A DNA stretch of 52,024 bases from Candidatus Scalindua sp. (GTDB taxonomy: Bacteria > Planctomycetota > Brocadiia > Brocadiales > Scalinduaceae), in assembly GCA_021776915.1 (NCBI GenBank), contig JAIQZU010000028.1, forward strand, positions 1-52,024. The letters are read 5' to 3'. Each line of letters starts with the position of its first letter. Within the stretch, counting starts at the first letter, position 1. The notes under the pieces were generated by a model. That model saw only the letters and a list, made by a program, of their open reading frames with translations. It had not been told where the DNA came from and did not search any database. Shown here one piece after another: positions 24,437-33,860 of this stretch. Both the position numbers and the translations under genes were made by a program.

Positions 24437-26830
24437 CTATTTACAACTTTTATTTGAAACCTTAGAATTCTCCTGGTGCCTGTCAACCAATTCCTGCATC
24501 TTAGTCCTGTCCCAGTTGTTAATCCGGTTCTGTAACGCACTCCTTTTTATTCCGTAAATATTAGAGGAATCACAGTAAGTGCACACATCTACTAATCTCG
24601 GAACAACACGATTGCACTGGGTACAAATAGTGAACTCAGGCGATATGGTTAACTGTGCTGCCTGCGTATTCTCAAAGGTACGCTTAACCAACTTCATAAT
24701 ACTGGAAGCAGGAGGCCTCTCTTCACCTACAAAGGCATGTATAATCGCACCGGATTCAATCATACTATGGAACATACTCTGCACCTCTATTCTCTTGACC
24801 ATATCCACAGGCGCATCAGGACGTAAATGAACACTGTTTGTATAGTAAAATTCGTCTCTTTCCATGTGGCCCTTAACCAGGTCTACAGCTTCCGGATAAT
24901 TTCTGACATCAATCTTTGCAAGCCTTCGGCTTGCACTCTCTGCAGGTGATTCTTCAAGCGAGAACTTCAAATTGTGCTTTTTCCCCTCTTCCTTTACCTT
25001 GAAATACATATGAGAAATAATGCGCAAGCCGAGCTTAAGGGCCTCATCATCTTCATGCAATTCTTTACCAATCATAAACTGCAGACATTCATTCAGGCCT
25101 ATAATACCGACGATATAAGTCGCCGCTTCCAGGTCTACATAAGGCCTACCATCCTTTGCAGTTTTGCCAATTTCCCACAACGGCATTTCAGGGCCTGACA
25201 TCAGCCTGGTAATAAACTGCTTCTTCTGAAGATGAGCCTTGATCGCAATGTCCATACCCTTATCAAGCTCCTTATAAAACTCATCAAGGTTCCCCCTGCC
25301 AGCCCTGTAAGCAGCCTGAGGAAGGCTTACCGTTATATTCTGGAATCCACAAAATCTCATACTCTCCGGATGATCAATCATATAATTATCATCAATAGTT
25401 GTACGCAGACGGCAACATGCTGACAGTGTTATCTCATCTCTGTCAAAGACAAAATACGGCACACCATTTTCGCTGGCAATCTGAGCCGCATACTCCAGAA
25501 GCTCATATTGCTTAGGATCTTTGTATGTATCATGGCTTATATGCAAATCACATTTAGGAAATGCAAATACGTGACCATGGCAATCGCCCTCACGCCAGAC
25601 ATCAAGCAAGGCCTTTGTAAACCGCTGTGAAGCTAATTCATACTCTCCATATGGCCTGCCTGTATATTTTCCGCCCGGGCCAACTGCCTGTATCTTTTTA
25701 AGGTAATTTGGTATACCTGTGTGTATGTTGAAATCCAGAAACAGCGTCTGGCCTCCTCGAGAGAAAGCGCTTTGAGAACCGCTGAAGATTAAGTGCTGAG
25801 CCTCCTGCTTCATTTCATCATAGCTCATATGTTCCACATATGGAGCATACATAATGTTTATGTATCCTATCCCTAAAGCTCCGGCATAATAAGCCTGCAT
25901 CGATGCAAGAAATGTATTCAGGTGACCAGTAAGTGTCCGGGCATGACTGGCAGGAGCAGAAGATGTATCGAGATTTTCCAGGTCTAATCCATATTTCTTC
26001 AAATACTCCAGCGAATGAGACGAACAATATACCCTGGTAGGATAACCAAGGTCATGAATATGAACCATACCGGAAGTATGCGCTTCCGCAACTTCTTTAG
26101 AAAAGACTTCCTGGAGGGCGTATTGCTTCATAGTGTTTTCAGCAACGGCAAGGTTGATGGCCTCCGGATTATTTGCGGCTATGTTGCTGTTCTCTTTAAC
26201 CTTTGAATATATAAGTTGCTCAATATCAAACTTTGGCATGCCTATGCTGGTCTGTTTTTCAAGCTTTGCATTGTAGCCTCTTTCAAAAAGCTCGTTATCA
26301 ACTAACTCACGAATCAATGAAGTAGTTATTCGATCCATGCCAGAAGCGAATATGCGGCCTTCAACGACACCGGCAATTTCCATAGCTATGTCTTCCGGCA
26401 ATTCCGCTTCTTTCTCCAGCGCCATTGCAATCTTTCTCCTGTCCCATGGAAATGATTCATCTTTGGATACAAGATCAACCATTAACGCTGCATCGGTTGT
26501 ATCACCGCTCTTAGTTACTTGTTTTCTGACGCGGAGCGACTTACGCACCTTTGCCCTATCTTCTCTGTATAATATGTAAGCTTTCGCTGTCTTAACATGT
26601 CCATTTTTAATTAAAATCTCTTCAACTAAGTCTTGAATATCCTCTATACCGGGAATTACATCTTCAAATCTTTTCTGTAAAAAATGAGCAACAACACTTG
26701 CAAGCTCTGTAGCAATAGACCGATCCGCGCCACCAACAGCTTTTGCAGCCTTAAAAATAGCATCGGCTATTTTGGCTTCATCAAATGCTACCATTCTACC
26801 GTCACGCTTTTGAATTGTTTCAACTGTCAT
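24437..26830 (-). CDS. nrdD: Class III anaerobic ribonucleoside-triphosphate reductase
   Basis: From the ATG at 26830 (GGAGGG 9 bases upstream, inside the end of nrdR; an ATG at 26848 lacks a site) the protein is about 797 residues. It has an N-terminal ATP-cone (IQKRDGRMVAFDEAKIADAI), a second cone-like stretch, and an NrdD catalytic core. The core shows HIHDLGYP, SACCRLRTTI, GFQNITVSLP, GIIGLNECLQ and EESPAESASRRLAKID. C-terminal zinc cysteines are CTQC and CTYC. It makes dNTPs without oxygen. Oddity: after the zinc site the usual R-V-x-G-Y loop reads KRSALQNRINNWD, with no glycine at the radical position. Confidence 0.94.
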   Translation of the reverse strand: MTVETIQKRDGRMVAFDEAKIADAIFKAAKAVGGADRSIATELASVVAHFLQKRFEDVIPGIEDIQDLVEEILIKNGHVKTAKAYILYREDRAKVRKSLRVRKQVTKSGDTTDAALMVDLVSKDESFPWDRRKIAMALEKEAELPEDIAMEIAGVVEGRIFASGMDRITTSLIRELVDNELFERGYNAKLEKQTSIGMPKFDIEQLIYSKVKENSNIAANNPEAINLAVAENTMKQYALQEVFSKEVAEAHTSGMVHIHDLGYPTRVYCSSHSLEYLKKYGLDLENLDTSSAPASHARTLTGHLNTFLASMQAYYAGALGIGYINIMYAPYVEHMSYDEMKQEAQHLIFSGSQSAFSRGGQTLFLDFNIHTGIPNYLKKIQAVGPGGKYTGRPYGEYELASQRFTKALLDVWREGDCHGHVFAFPKCDLHISHDTYKDPKQYELLEYAAQIASENGVPYFVFDRDEITLSACCRLRTTIDDNYMIDHPESMRFCGFQNITVSLPQAAYRAGRGNLDEFYKELDKGMDIAIKAHLQKKQFITRLMSGPEMPLWEIGKTAKDGRPYVDLEAATYIVGIIGLNECLQFMIGKELHEDDEALKLGLRIISHMYFKVKEEGKKHNLKFSLEESPAESASRRLAKIDVRNYPEAVDLVKGHMERDEFYYTNSVHLRPDAPVDMVKRIEVQSMFHSMIESGAIIHAFVGEERPPASSIMKLVKRTFENTQAAQLTISPEFTICTQCNRVVPRLVDVCTYCDSSNIYGIKRSALQNRINNWDRTKMQELVDRHQENSKVSNKSCK

Positions 26831-26837
26831 CGTATTA

Positions 26838-27332
26838 TTACCCTCCATTCTTTTCTGTCTTTTTCTGTTTTGTTTTTTTAGTTGAAGGCATTAAAGGTTT
26901 CAACTCGTTAATAAATTCGTTTATATCTTTAAATTCTCTGTAGACAGACGCAAACCTGACATAAGCAACCTTGTCCAGAACCCTGAGATGTTGCATAACA
27001 AGCTCACCGATAGACGTTGTTGCAACCTCCCTCTCAAACTTATCATATATTACACTTTCTATCTCAGACACAATATTTTCAAGTGCGTCAGTTGACACAG
27101 GTCTTTTTTCACACGCTTTAAGTAATCCTGACAATATCTTATTACGATCAAAATTAATCCTGCTGCCGTCTTTCTTTACTACCCTTACAGGACTTTCTTC
27201 AACTCTCTCATATGTTGTAAATCGTCTGCCACAATTTAAACATTCCCGCCTTCGTTTTACACTTAACCCATCCGTCGATGATCTTGAATTAATAACCTTA
27301 TCGTTGTCAACCTTACAAAATAAGCATTTCAT
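26838..27332 (-). CDS. nrdR: Transcriptional repressor of RNR genes
   Basis: This 164-residue protein has the NrdR zinc ribbon (CLFC then CLNCGRRFTTYERVE) and an ATP-cone (VVKKDGSRINFDRNKILSGLLKACEKRPVS), ending in a lysine-rich tail slightly longer than usual. NrdR senses ATP/dATP and represses RNR genes by binding paired NrdR boxes. It is directly upstream of nrdD (7 bases apart), so it regulates its own operon; two box-like sequences overlap the promoter at 27379-27430. Confidence 0.97.
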   Translation of the reverse strand: MKCLFCKVDNDKVINSRSSTDGLSVKRRRECLNCGRRFTTYERVEESPVRVVKKDGSRINFDRNKILSGLLKACEKRPVSTDALENIVSEIESVIYDKFEREVATTSIGELVMQHLRVLDKVAYVRFASVYREFKDINEFINELKPLMPSTKKTKQKKTEKNGG

Positions 27333-27378
27333 AACGGTATAGTATAAAAAAATGACTCACGCAAAAGTAACCTTACAA

Positions 27379-27394
27379 CATCAATATATTGGAC
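27379..27394 (-). promoter_or_regulatory. Candidate NrdR box 2
   Basis: CATCAATATATTGGAC has the palindromic core of the NrdR consensus (about 10 of 16 positions). It overlaps the expected transcription start and lies 33 bases, centre to centre, from box 1, matching the usual three-turn spacing of tandem boxes. Confidence 0.5.
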
Positions 27395-27401
27395 GTTTCG
27401 T

Positions 27402-27430
27402 AGGCTAGCATACAACATATAGAATGTCAA
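27402..27430 (-). promoter_or_regulatory. Predicted promoter of nrdR-nrdD-nrdG
   Basis: On the minus strand: perfect -35 TTGACA, 17-base spacer, -10 TAGCCT preceded by TGC (extended -10). The transcription start would fall near 27395, 60 bases before the nrdR ATG. Both NrdR box candidates overlap it. Confidence 0.55.
27412..27427 (-). promoter_or_regulatory. Candidate NrdR box 1
   Basis: ACAACATATAGAATGT matches the NrdR consensus (aCaCwAtATaTwGtgt) at about 12 of 16 positions and overlaps the -35 and spacer of the promoter, a position where binding would block RNA polymerase. Confidence 0.55.
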
Positions 27431-27454
27431 GTAGATTTCCAGGAATCAGCAAGT

Positions 27455-28888
27455 TTATTTTCCAATACAGAACTCTGAAAATATTCTGTCTAAAATATCA
27501 TCTGTTAACACCTCCCCGGTAACCTCACCAATAGTATCTAACGCCTTTCTCAAATCTATCGCCATAAGCTCGTAACCTGTTTCTTCATTTAATGAATCTG
27601 AAGTTTGCTCTAAAATATCAAGCGCCCTGCCGATCACAACTCTCTGCCTCATTGTAAAAACCACATCTGACGCAGAAATATCAATGCTATTATCAAAAAC
27701 ACTGGAGACCATTGTCTTTCTTAATTTATCCAGTCCATCACCGGTAAGCATAGATGTTTTGACTACCGGAAAGGTCTTCATACTTGAGGAAATATCTTCA
27801 TAACAAGTCTTTTGTTGCAGGTCAATTTTATTAATCACTATTATCTTGCTTCTTGTAGTTATAGAATCAAAGAACTTTATCTGCTCACAAGAGAGATTCA
27901 TGCAACCGTCTATAACAAATATAACAATTTGGGCAGTATCTATAGAACCGTAAGTTCTTTGCTCAATTACAGACTCCAGGTCTCCTTTTCCATAAGCAAT
28001 TCCTGCAGTATCTATAATCCGGAAATTTATTCCTTCTAAATCCACGTCAGCTTCCAGCGTGTCTCTGGTCGTACCACTAACATGTGTTACTATTGCCCTT
28101 GAACGTTTTAATAGTTTATTAAACAAGCTTGACTTGCCGGCATTTGGCCAGCCAACTAAAACAGTTTTTACACCATAATGAGATATTCTCGGCTTTTGTC
28201 CACTTCCTGCGACTATGTATAATTTCCCGATTATATGCTTAAGTTGTTTCTTTATTTCATCAAGCGTAATTAATTCAATGTCTTGATCGAGGAAATCAAT
28301 AGCAGCCTCTATCCCGGCGCAGAGTTTCACCAATTCATCCTGTATGTTATTCATACACTCGGTCAACCTTCCTTTCAGATTCGAAACAGCCATCAACAAC
28401 TCAGAATCTGTCTGGGAACGTATTATGTGTAGTACCGATTCCGCTTCTGCAAGACTTATTCTTCCATTAAGGAATGCTCTTTTGGTGAATTCTCCCGGTT
28501 CTGCAATCCGAATGCCCTTTACAGCTTCTTCACCATTTTCCCTGCAAGCGCTATCGCTTCCAGACGAAAGCAGTGTATCCATGAGCATTTCAAGCAGTGG
28601 AGGCGAACCAAAGGTATGGATTTCTATAATATCTTCCCTGGTGTATGAATTTGGAGACTTCATGATGTAAATACAGGCGGGGATCCTGATCTTTTCACTT
28701 TCAAGATAAAGGTGGCCCTGGCAGGAACTGAAACCTTTCTCATGCGTAATCTTTTCACCGTCACCAGGCATAAAGATACTCACCATACAGTCAAATACAT
28801 CTTTGCCGCAAAGCCTGATAATAGCCCTGAGAGACCTGCCGGATGGCGTGGAGATTGCTAGTATGCTGTCGTTAAGACTGAAGAACAT
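27455..28888 (-). CDS. mnmE: tRNA modification GTPase MnmE
   Basis: This 477-residue protein is a complete MnmE: N-terminal tetrahydrofolate-binding domain (ILAISTPSGRSLRAIIRLCG, later AEPGEFTKRAFLNGRISLAEAE), helical domain and G domain with P-loop GWPNAGKSS, TTRD, DTAG and NKID. The C-terminal helix GEVLTDDILDRIFSEFCIGK carries the essential Cys. With MnmG it installs the (carboxy)methylaminomethyl group at wobble uridine 34. It lies 30 bases after yidC, the common yidC-mnmE order. A second, degenerate paralogue is at 45590. Confidence 0.97.
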   Translation of the reverse strand: MFFSLNDSILAISTPSGRSLRAIIRLCGKDVFDCMVSIFMPGDGEKITHEKGFSSCQGHLYLESEKIRIPACIYIMKSPNSYTREDIIEIHTFGSPPLLEMLMDTLLSSGSDSACRENGEEAVKGIRIAEPGEFTKRAFLNGRISLAEAESVLHIIRSQTDSELLMAVSNLKGRLTECMNNIQDELVKLCAGIEAAIDFLDQDIELITLDEIKKQLKHIIGKLYIVAGSGQKPRISHYGVKTVLVGWPNAGKSSLFNKLLKRSRAIVTHVSGTTRDTLEADVDLEGINFRIIDTAGIAYGKGDLESVIEQRTYGSIDTAQIVIFVIDGCMNLSCEQIKFFDSITTRSKIIVINKIDLQQKTCYEDISSSMKTFPVVKTSMLTGDGLDKLRKTMVSSVFDNSIDISASDVVFTMRQRVVIGRALDILEQTSDSLNEETGYELMAIDLRKALDTIGEVTGEVLTDDILDRIFSEFCIGK

Positions 28889-28917
28889 GTTTCCGTTTAT
28901 CTACACAGATGTGAATA

Positions 28918-30681
28918 TTATTTTTTTACCTTTGCCTTACCCTCAATTACCCTCTTCCCTTTGTAATAGATATCCAGCTTCTTAACACTTCTTCTAATCA
29001 GTATTTGTTCGCCGATACTAATCAGCGTACTGGTAGTCCAGTATAGGGTAAGCCCTGAAGGGAAGTTGTATAATATGAAAGGAAATATGAGCGGCATCAT
29101 CTGCATCATTTTCTGCTGCATCCTTGCCTGAGGGTCATCTCCTGAAGTTGTCTTTGGTGTTAGTTTCATTTGCACAAATGACGCAATGCCCATTATTAAC
29201 GGCAAGATATTTAACCATTCCCCAAGAAACGGTATTGTGAATGGAAGTTGTAATAATTTATCAGGTTTGGAGAGATCAGTAATCCAGGATACAAAAGGCG
29301 CCTGCCTCATCTCAAAGGATGATTGAAGTGTCCTGAATAAGGCAAAAAACACAGGCATTTGAAGCATGATCGGAAAGCAGCCGCTCATAGGGTTTACCCC
29401 ATGCTCTTTAAACAATTTCATCTGCTCCTGTCCCATCTTCTGCTTATCACCCTTGTGTTTTTCTTTTAACTGGCCGATAAGAGGCTGTAGCTGCTGCATC
29501 CTGACCATCGACATCTGGCTTTTCCTCGTTAAGGGAAAAAGTACCAGTTTTACCAGAAATGTAAGCAGAAGTATGGCGACTCCATAATTGGGAATAAACC
29601 CATAAAACACATTTAGTATTTTTACAAGTATCTTGCATATAGACCTTGTCATCCCATAATCATAATCCAGAATCGATAAAAGGTCTTCACATTGATTTAA
29701 AACCTCTTTCTTCTTAGGCCCGAGGAAGAAAACATAATCATCCCTCTGTTCACCCCGTGGCGGTATTGACACTCTTTTAGCATGGAGATCGACAATGAAA
29801 TCATCTGTTTTATTATCCTTATATAAAGGATCTGGATTTTCAACCAGTTCAGATGTTGCTGTGGCCATCCTGTTGCCTGACGAAGGACTTAAAACTACCG
29901 CAAAGTATTTATTAACCGAACCAGCCAATGATATACCTACTGATTCGTTTTTATACGGCATGTCCTTAACTGCTGTATGTACGATCTTTGTCTTACCATT
30001 ACCGACATCTATTCCGGATATTGACGCAAGGCCGACATAACTATCAACTTCCGGATAGATACCATTAGCTGCCGTTATTGAATAAGATGCCAGAATCTCA
30101 GAATCCGTAGTGTTTTGCAGAGTTATGGCGACATCAAAATAATATTTCCCGTTCTGCAAAGATATGTCCTTTTTTATTTGAATCCCATTCTCTAAAAGAG
30201 TAGTAAAAACAACCCTGCCGGCACCACTCTGAACCACCTTATATCTACGGGTTTTCAGTTGATACCTTCCTTCCTCAGTCAATTTCATACTTAATGGAAG
30301 AGAGTCTATCCTTGATGGCTTAAGCAACTCTAAAACCTGTGTCCTTTCCGGGTTCCTGAATTCCGGCAATATCACGGATTTCAAGGCAGCGCCTTCATTA
30401 GTCCATACAGTCTTCATCACATCGTTTTGTAACAATATGTAATCCTGCAGTTCTATGTCTCCCGGAACAACCTTCACAACTTTTTCAATCTTCCGCTCTT
30501 CTTCCCCTTTCGTTGTTTCCTCCCTTAATACCCTTTCCTCCCGCCATTCTTTCTCAACTGTTCTTTCCGTAACCTCTTCCGGAACTTCCTCAACAGGTTG
30601 CTGAGCCGGTTGCGTTATATGAAAGAAATAAAGCATTATTATTCCACAAAGGACAAAAGCCAGTAACGCCTTCTTATCCAT
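28918..30681 (-). CDS. yidC: Membrane protein insertase YidC
   Basis: This 587-residue protein has an N-terminal anchor (LLAFVLCGIIMLYFF), a large periplasmic P1 domain as in Gram-negative YidC, and the C-terminal 60KD_IMP insertase domain (YGVAILLLTFLVKLVLFPLTRKSQMS to NFPSGLTLYWTTSTLISIGEQ). It inserts proteins into the inner membrane alone or with SecYEG. The usual upstream rpmH, rnpA and yidD are not present; instead a gene-free gap and a Trm112-like gene precede it. Confidence 0.97.
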   Translation of the reverse strand: MDKKALLAFVLCGIIMLYFFHITQPAQQPVEEVPEEVTERTVEKEWREERVLREETTKGEEERKIEKVVKVVPGDIELQDYILLQNDVMKTVWTNEGAALKSVILPEFRNPERTQVLELLKPSRIDSLPLSMKLTEEGRYQLKTRRYKVVQSGAGRVVFTTLLENGIQIKKDISLQNGKYYFDVAITLQNTTDSEILASYSITAANGIYPEVDSYVGLASISGIDVGNGKTKIVHTAVKDMPYKNESVGISLAGSVNKYFAVVLSPSSGNRMATATSELVENPDPLYKDNKTDDFIVDLHAKRVSIPPRGEQRDDYVFFLGPKKKEVLNQCEDLLSILDYDYGMTRSICKILVKILNVFYGFIPNYGVAILLLTFLVKLVLFPLTRKSQMSMVRMQQLQPLIGQLKEKHKGDKQKMGQEQMKLFKEHGVNPMSGCFPIMLQMPVFFALFRTLQSSFEMRQAPFVSWITDLSKPDKLLQLPFTIPFLGEWLNILPLIMGIASFVQMKLTPKTTSGDDPQARMQQKMMQMMPLIFPFILYNFPSGLTLYWTTSTLISIGEQILIRRSVKKLDIYYKGKRVIEGKAKVKK

Positions 30682-30961
30682 TCACTTGTACCCCAGACTT
30701 TCTTGAATAAAAAAATATATTATAAAATATGTTCATCATAATTAATTACACCTGAACCGCTCTATTTGGATCTCATGAAAAGGTGATTGTATGCAGGAGT
30801 GAATATTATTTGCCAGATAAATAAGGGAGGAAAATACTTTATATCCGATTGAAAGAGCAGAAAAAATCAAATAATTTATAATATTCCCCAGAACAATAAA
30901 AAAGCGTACAAATCTAACCCCCTAATATAGTTCCTTATAAAACAATCTAAATGAAACTTGT

Positions 30962-31132
30962 TTATTCCTTATCGTCAGGCATCTCCGCTTCGTCAATTAG
31001 CATTACGGGAATATCGTCCTTTATCGGATACCGCCTCCCGCATTTCGTGCAAACTATCTTGTCGTTTTCAAGTCTTACCTCCGTCTTGCAAAGTGGGCAG
31101 GCAAGTATCTCTAACAGTTCTTTATCAATCAT
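30962..31132 (-). CDS. Trm112/YcaR-family small zinc protein
   Basis: I found this short gene by direct translation: 56 residues, ATG at 31132, TAA at 30962. It starts MIDKELLEILACPLCKTEV, with zinc cysteines CPLC and CTKC, and ends IPVMLIDEAEMPDD, the hallmark of the Trm112/YcaR family. AGAGGT lies 8 bases upstream of the ATG. Family members bind and support methyltransferases or sit beside LPS genes such as lpxK and kdsB. It lies between scpA and yidC on the same strand. Confidence 0.87.
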   Translation of the reverse strand: MIDKELLEILACPLCKTEVRLENDKIVCTKCGRRYPIKDDIPVMLIDEAEMPDDKE

Positions 31133-31200
31133 TAAAATTACCTCTAAAACATTCCGTAAAAATAAACAGCCATTCTATGAAAAACAGGCTGAGCAAAAGG

Positions 31201-31929
31201 CTAATTATCATTTGCCGTTATCCGAATCTCATCAAAATCCCGGAATTGCTCAAGTTTAATCTTTTTTAAACGCACTAACTCAAGTAAAGCAAGAAAAACG
31301 CCTATAATCTCTACCTTGCCATTACTGTTATAAAGTAACTCCTTAAATGAGATTGCATAAGTATTAATTAAGCTGTTTATGACCTTGTCCATATAAACTT
31401 GTACCGGAGTATCGTCATATACGATTTTCGCAATCACATCTCCCATGGTCTGCTTCATAAAGGTTGAGAAGAATTGTGCAAGTTTCCACACATCTATCTC
31501 ATCCAAATGCAGTTTCTCATCTTCTTCTTTTTCATAATCTATCAGTCGCTCCTCCGGCCTTGAAAATCTCTGACTTCTCTCCTCAGACAACCTTGTCATT
31601 GCCGAGGTAGCCTCCTTGTATTTTTTGTATTCAAGAAGCTGTTTTACCAGTTCCAATCTCGGGTCTTCTTCATCTTCACCATCAATTACTTCGCTGCGGG
31701 GTAGAAGTGTGTGAGATTTTATATACATCAAAGTCGAGGCCATAACCAGGAAATCCCCGGCCAGCCCAATATCTATATTCTGCAATTCATCCAGATACAT
31801 CATATATTGATCAGTGATTTTCGCAATCGGTATATCATATACATCAACCTCCTCCCTGCGAATTAAATAGAGAAGGAGGTCTAATGGCCCGTTGTAAATA
31901 TCAAGGTCAATTTTATATTCTGTTTGCAT
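31201..31929 (-). CDS. scpA: Segregation and condensation protein ScpA
   Basis: This 242-residue protein opens with the conserved ScpA segment YNGPLDLLLYLIRREEVDVYDIPIAKITDQYM and continues with helices GDFLVMASTLMYIKSHTLLP. The C-terminal winged helix (FKELLYNSNGKVEIIGVFLALLELVRLKKI) binds the SMC cap. It is the kleisin of the SMC complex whose ATPase is also in this window. scpB is not seen. It starts 12 bases after the site-2 protease gene, a common arrangement. Confidence 0.95.
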   Translation of the reverse strand: MQTEYKIDLDIYNGPLDLLLYLIRREEVDVYDIPIAKITDQYMMYLDELQNIDIGLAGDFLVMASTLMYIKSHTLLPRSEVIDGEDEEDPRLELVKQLLEYKKYKEATSAMTRLSEERSQRFSRPEERLIDYEKEEDEKLHLDEIDVWKLAQFFSTFMKQTMGDVIAKIVYDDTPVQVYMDKVINSLINTYAISFKELLYNSNGKVEIIGVFLALLELVRLKKIKLEQFRDFDEIRITANDN

Positions 31930-31941
31930 TTTATCTACTTA

Positions 31942-32571
31942 TTAAAGCAGAAAAGTCATAAAGAAATTCATAAAGAATATCGTTGGCGGCCAGATGATGT
32001 AAGATAATATCGGTATACTGGCAAAATTCCCAAGCAATATTACCCCAAGCAATATAAATGGGCTATAACTGCATATGTTTTCGTACCCTGGAAGCATATT
32101 ACGAGGTAGAAAACCTTTCAAAATATGAGAACCGTCTAGTGGATAAAGTGGAATAAAATTAAAAAAGGCTAAAACCAGGTTAATCAGAATTAACTGTTTC
32201 AATACTTCAAACAGATCTGATGGAACCCCTGTAAACTTGTACAATATCTGAAAAATTAAACCAAAAAACAATGCCGAAACAATATTCGAAAGAGGCCCGG
32301 CAGCAGAAACAAGCACATCGTCTCGCCTGGGGTGTTTGAAATAAGCGGGATTCACGGGTACCGGCTTTCCCCACCCGAAATGTGCTATAATAAAACATAT
32401 TGTCCCGACAGGGTCAAGATGCGCCAGTGGATTCAGCGTCAGACGCCCCTGCATCCTGGCAGTTGGATCACCTAATTTGTTGGCAGTCCAGGCATGAAAG
32501 AATTCATGTATAGTCAGGGCATATAATATTGCAATTGCAAAAGGAATTATACTTTTAAGGTCAAAACCCAT
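31942..32571 (-). CDS. Site-2 protease-type membrane metalloprotease (M50)
   Basis: This 209-residue, six-segment membrane protein has the zinc motif HEFFH (H-E-x2-H) near residue 22, the conserved NPLAHLDPVG loop and the NFIPLYPLDGSHIL motif, whose Asp is the third zinc ligand. It belongs to the short group of site-2-protease-like proteins without PDZ domains, commonly found next to scpA. Substrate unknown; regulated intramembrane proteolysis is the family role. It faces kdsD across a 144-base divergent promoter region. Confidence 0.92.
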   Translation of the reverse strand: MGFDLKSIIPFAIAILYALTIHEFFHAWTANKLGDPTARMQGRLTLNPLAHLDPVGTICFIIAHFGWGKPVPVNPAYFKHPRRDDVLVSAAGPLSNIVSALFFGLIFQILYKFTGVPSDLFEVLKQLILINLVLAFFNFIPLYPLDGSHILKGFLPRNMLPGYENICSYSPFILLGVILLGNFASIPILSYIIWPPTIFFMNFFMTFLL

Positions 32572-32645
32572 TCATCTTAATTCGTTACGTGTAATAAGGA
32601 AGTCATGTTATCACGCTTAACATAGTATGTCAAGCAAAGTTTAAC

Positions 32646-32673
32646 TTGAATAAAGATTACTTATGCATATAAT
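32646..32673 (+). promoter_or_regulatory. Predicted sigma-70-type promoter for kdsD
   Basis: TTGAAT, 16-base spacer, then a perfect TATAAT. It ends 43 bases before the kdsD ATG in the divergent gap. Confidence 0.55.
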
Positions 32674-32715
32674 ATAACAGCATTTATAATCAGTTTTACT
32701 CTCTCGCAAAAAAGC

Positions 32716-33687
32716 ATGAAAACAACTTTAACAGATGTAGAATACGGTAAAAACGTAGTAGAGATAGAGGCAAATGCGGTCAAAAACCTTGTTCATCATA
32801 TCGACGATAACTTTCAGAATGCGGTTGATTTAGTTATTAATTGCAGAGGAAGAATTGTCGTAACAGGGATTGGTAAAGCAGGCATTATAGGCCAGAAAAT
32901 ATCGGCCACATTAGCCAGTACCGGCACCCCTTCCTATTGGCTGCATTCTTCTGAAGCAAAACATGGTGATCTTGGAAGGGTAGTTGCGGAAGATGTGGTC
33001 TTAGCTCTTTCAAACAGTGGTGAAACTGAAGTTACTCAACTCATACCATTTTTAAAGAAAATCGGCTCAAAGATTATTGCAATAACAGGCAACAATAAAT
33101 CCAACCTTGCAACGTATAGCGACATAGTCTTATATATAGGCAATATTGCGGAGGCATGCCCGTTAGGCCTTGCCCCTACTGCAAGCTCTACAACCATGCT
33201 TGCACTGGGAGATGCGTTGGCTTTAACAGTCTTCAAGAAAAGAAAACTGAGTAAGGAAGAATACGCCTTTTATCATCCGGGTGGTGAGATTGGAAGGAAG
33301 CTTCTCCCTGTAGATGCAATAATGCGGAAAGGCGAAGAGAATCCTGTAGTTAATGAAGATGTTACTGTGACAGAGGCACTCAAGATCATGACAAATACCA
33401 ATGGTAACCCTGGAGCCGTAAATATAATCGACATAAACAATAAACTGGCAGGGTTCTTCACGGATGGCGACCTTAGAAGAAATCTTCACAAAGGTACTTC
33501 CTTTCTCAATAGTGCGATCAAAGATGTTATGACAAGAAACCCAAAATCCATCACAACCGGCTGTCTTGCATCAGAGGCATATAAGTTACTAAGGGAAAAC
33601 AAAATTGACCAGCTTCCTGTTGTAGACGGCAATAACACTCCCATTGGTATAATTGACGTACAAGATATACTTGACACAGGAAACTAA
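32716..33687 (+). CDS. kdsD: D-arabinose-5-phosphate isomerase
   Basis: This 323-residue protein combines an N-terminal SIS domain (VVTGIGKAGIIGQKISATLASTGTP, HSSEAKHGDLG, LSNSGETEV) with two C-terminal CBS domains (IMRKGEENPVVNEDVTVTEALKIM and VMTRNPKSI), the standard KdsD/KpsF/GutQ form. It converts ribulose-5-phosphate to arabinose-5-phosphate, the first step to Kdo. With kdsC downstream it shows that the cell makes Kdo-containing LPS. Confidence 0.96.
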   Translation: MKTTLTDVEYGKNVVEIEANAVKNLVHHIDDNFQNAVDLVINCRGRIVVTGIGKAGIIGQKISATLASTGTPSYWLHSSEAKHGDLGRVVAEDVVLALSNSGETEVTQLIPFLKKIGSKIIAITGNNKSNLATYSDIVLYIGNIAEACPLGLAPTASSTTMLALGDALALTVFKKRKLSKEEYAFYHPGGEIGRKLLPVDAIMRKGEENPVVNEDVTVTEALKIMTNTNGNPGAVNIIDINNKLAGFFTDGDLRRNLHKGTSFLNSAIKDVMTRNPKSITTGCLASEAYKLLRENKIDQLPVVDGNNTPIGIIDVQDILDTGN

Positions 33688-33783
33688 ATTATCAGCGCAA
33701 TCCAAATCAAAACCGCCCTGACCAGTAAGTTATTGAATTATGGATTTCCTTCATATAGCATATCATAGTTTTTTGCCTTTAAA

Positions 33784-33812
33784 TTGTACCATTGTAAACT
33801 ATAAACTATACT
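33784..33812 (+). promoter_or_regulatory. Possible internal promoter before kdsC
   Basis: TTGTAC, 17-base spacer, then TATACT, about 50 bases upstream of the kdsC start, within a 173-base gap. The -35 is weak (3 of 6). Confidence 0.4.
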
Positions 33813-33860
33813 AAGGATATTTGCCGAAGCTTCTATCGTTTTATTAATACGGAGGTATAA

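Noticed and set aside
30682-30961. Expected yidD or rnpA upstream of yidC
   Set aside because: Both strands were read; the 280 bases are AT-rich without a fitting frame.
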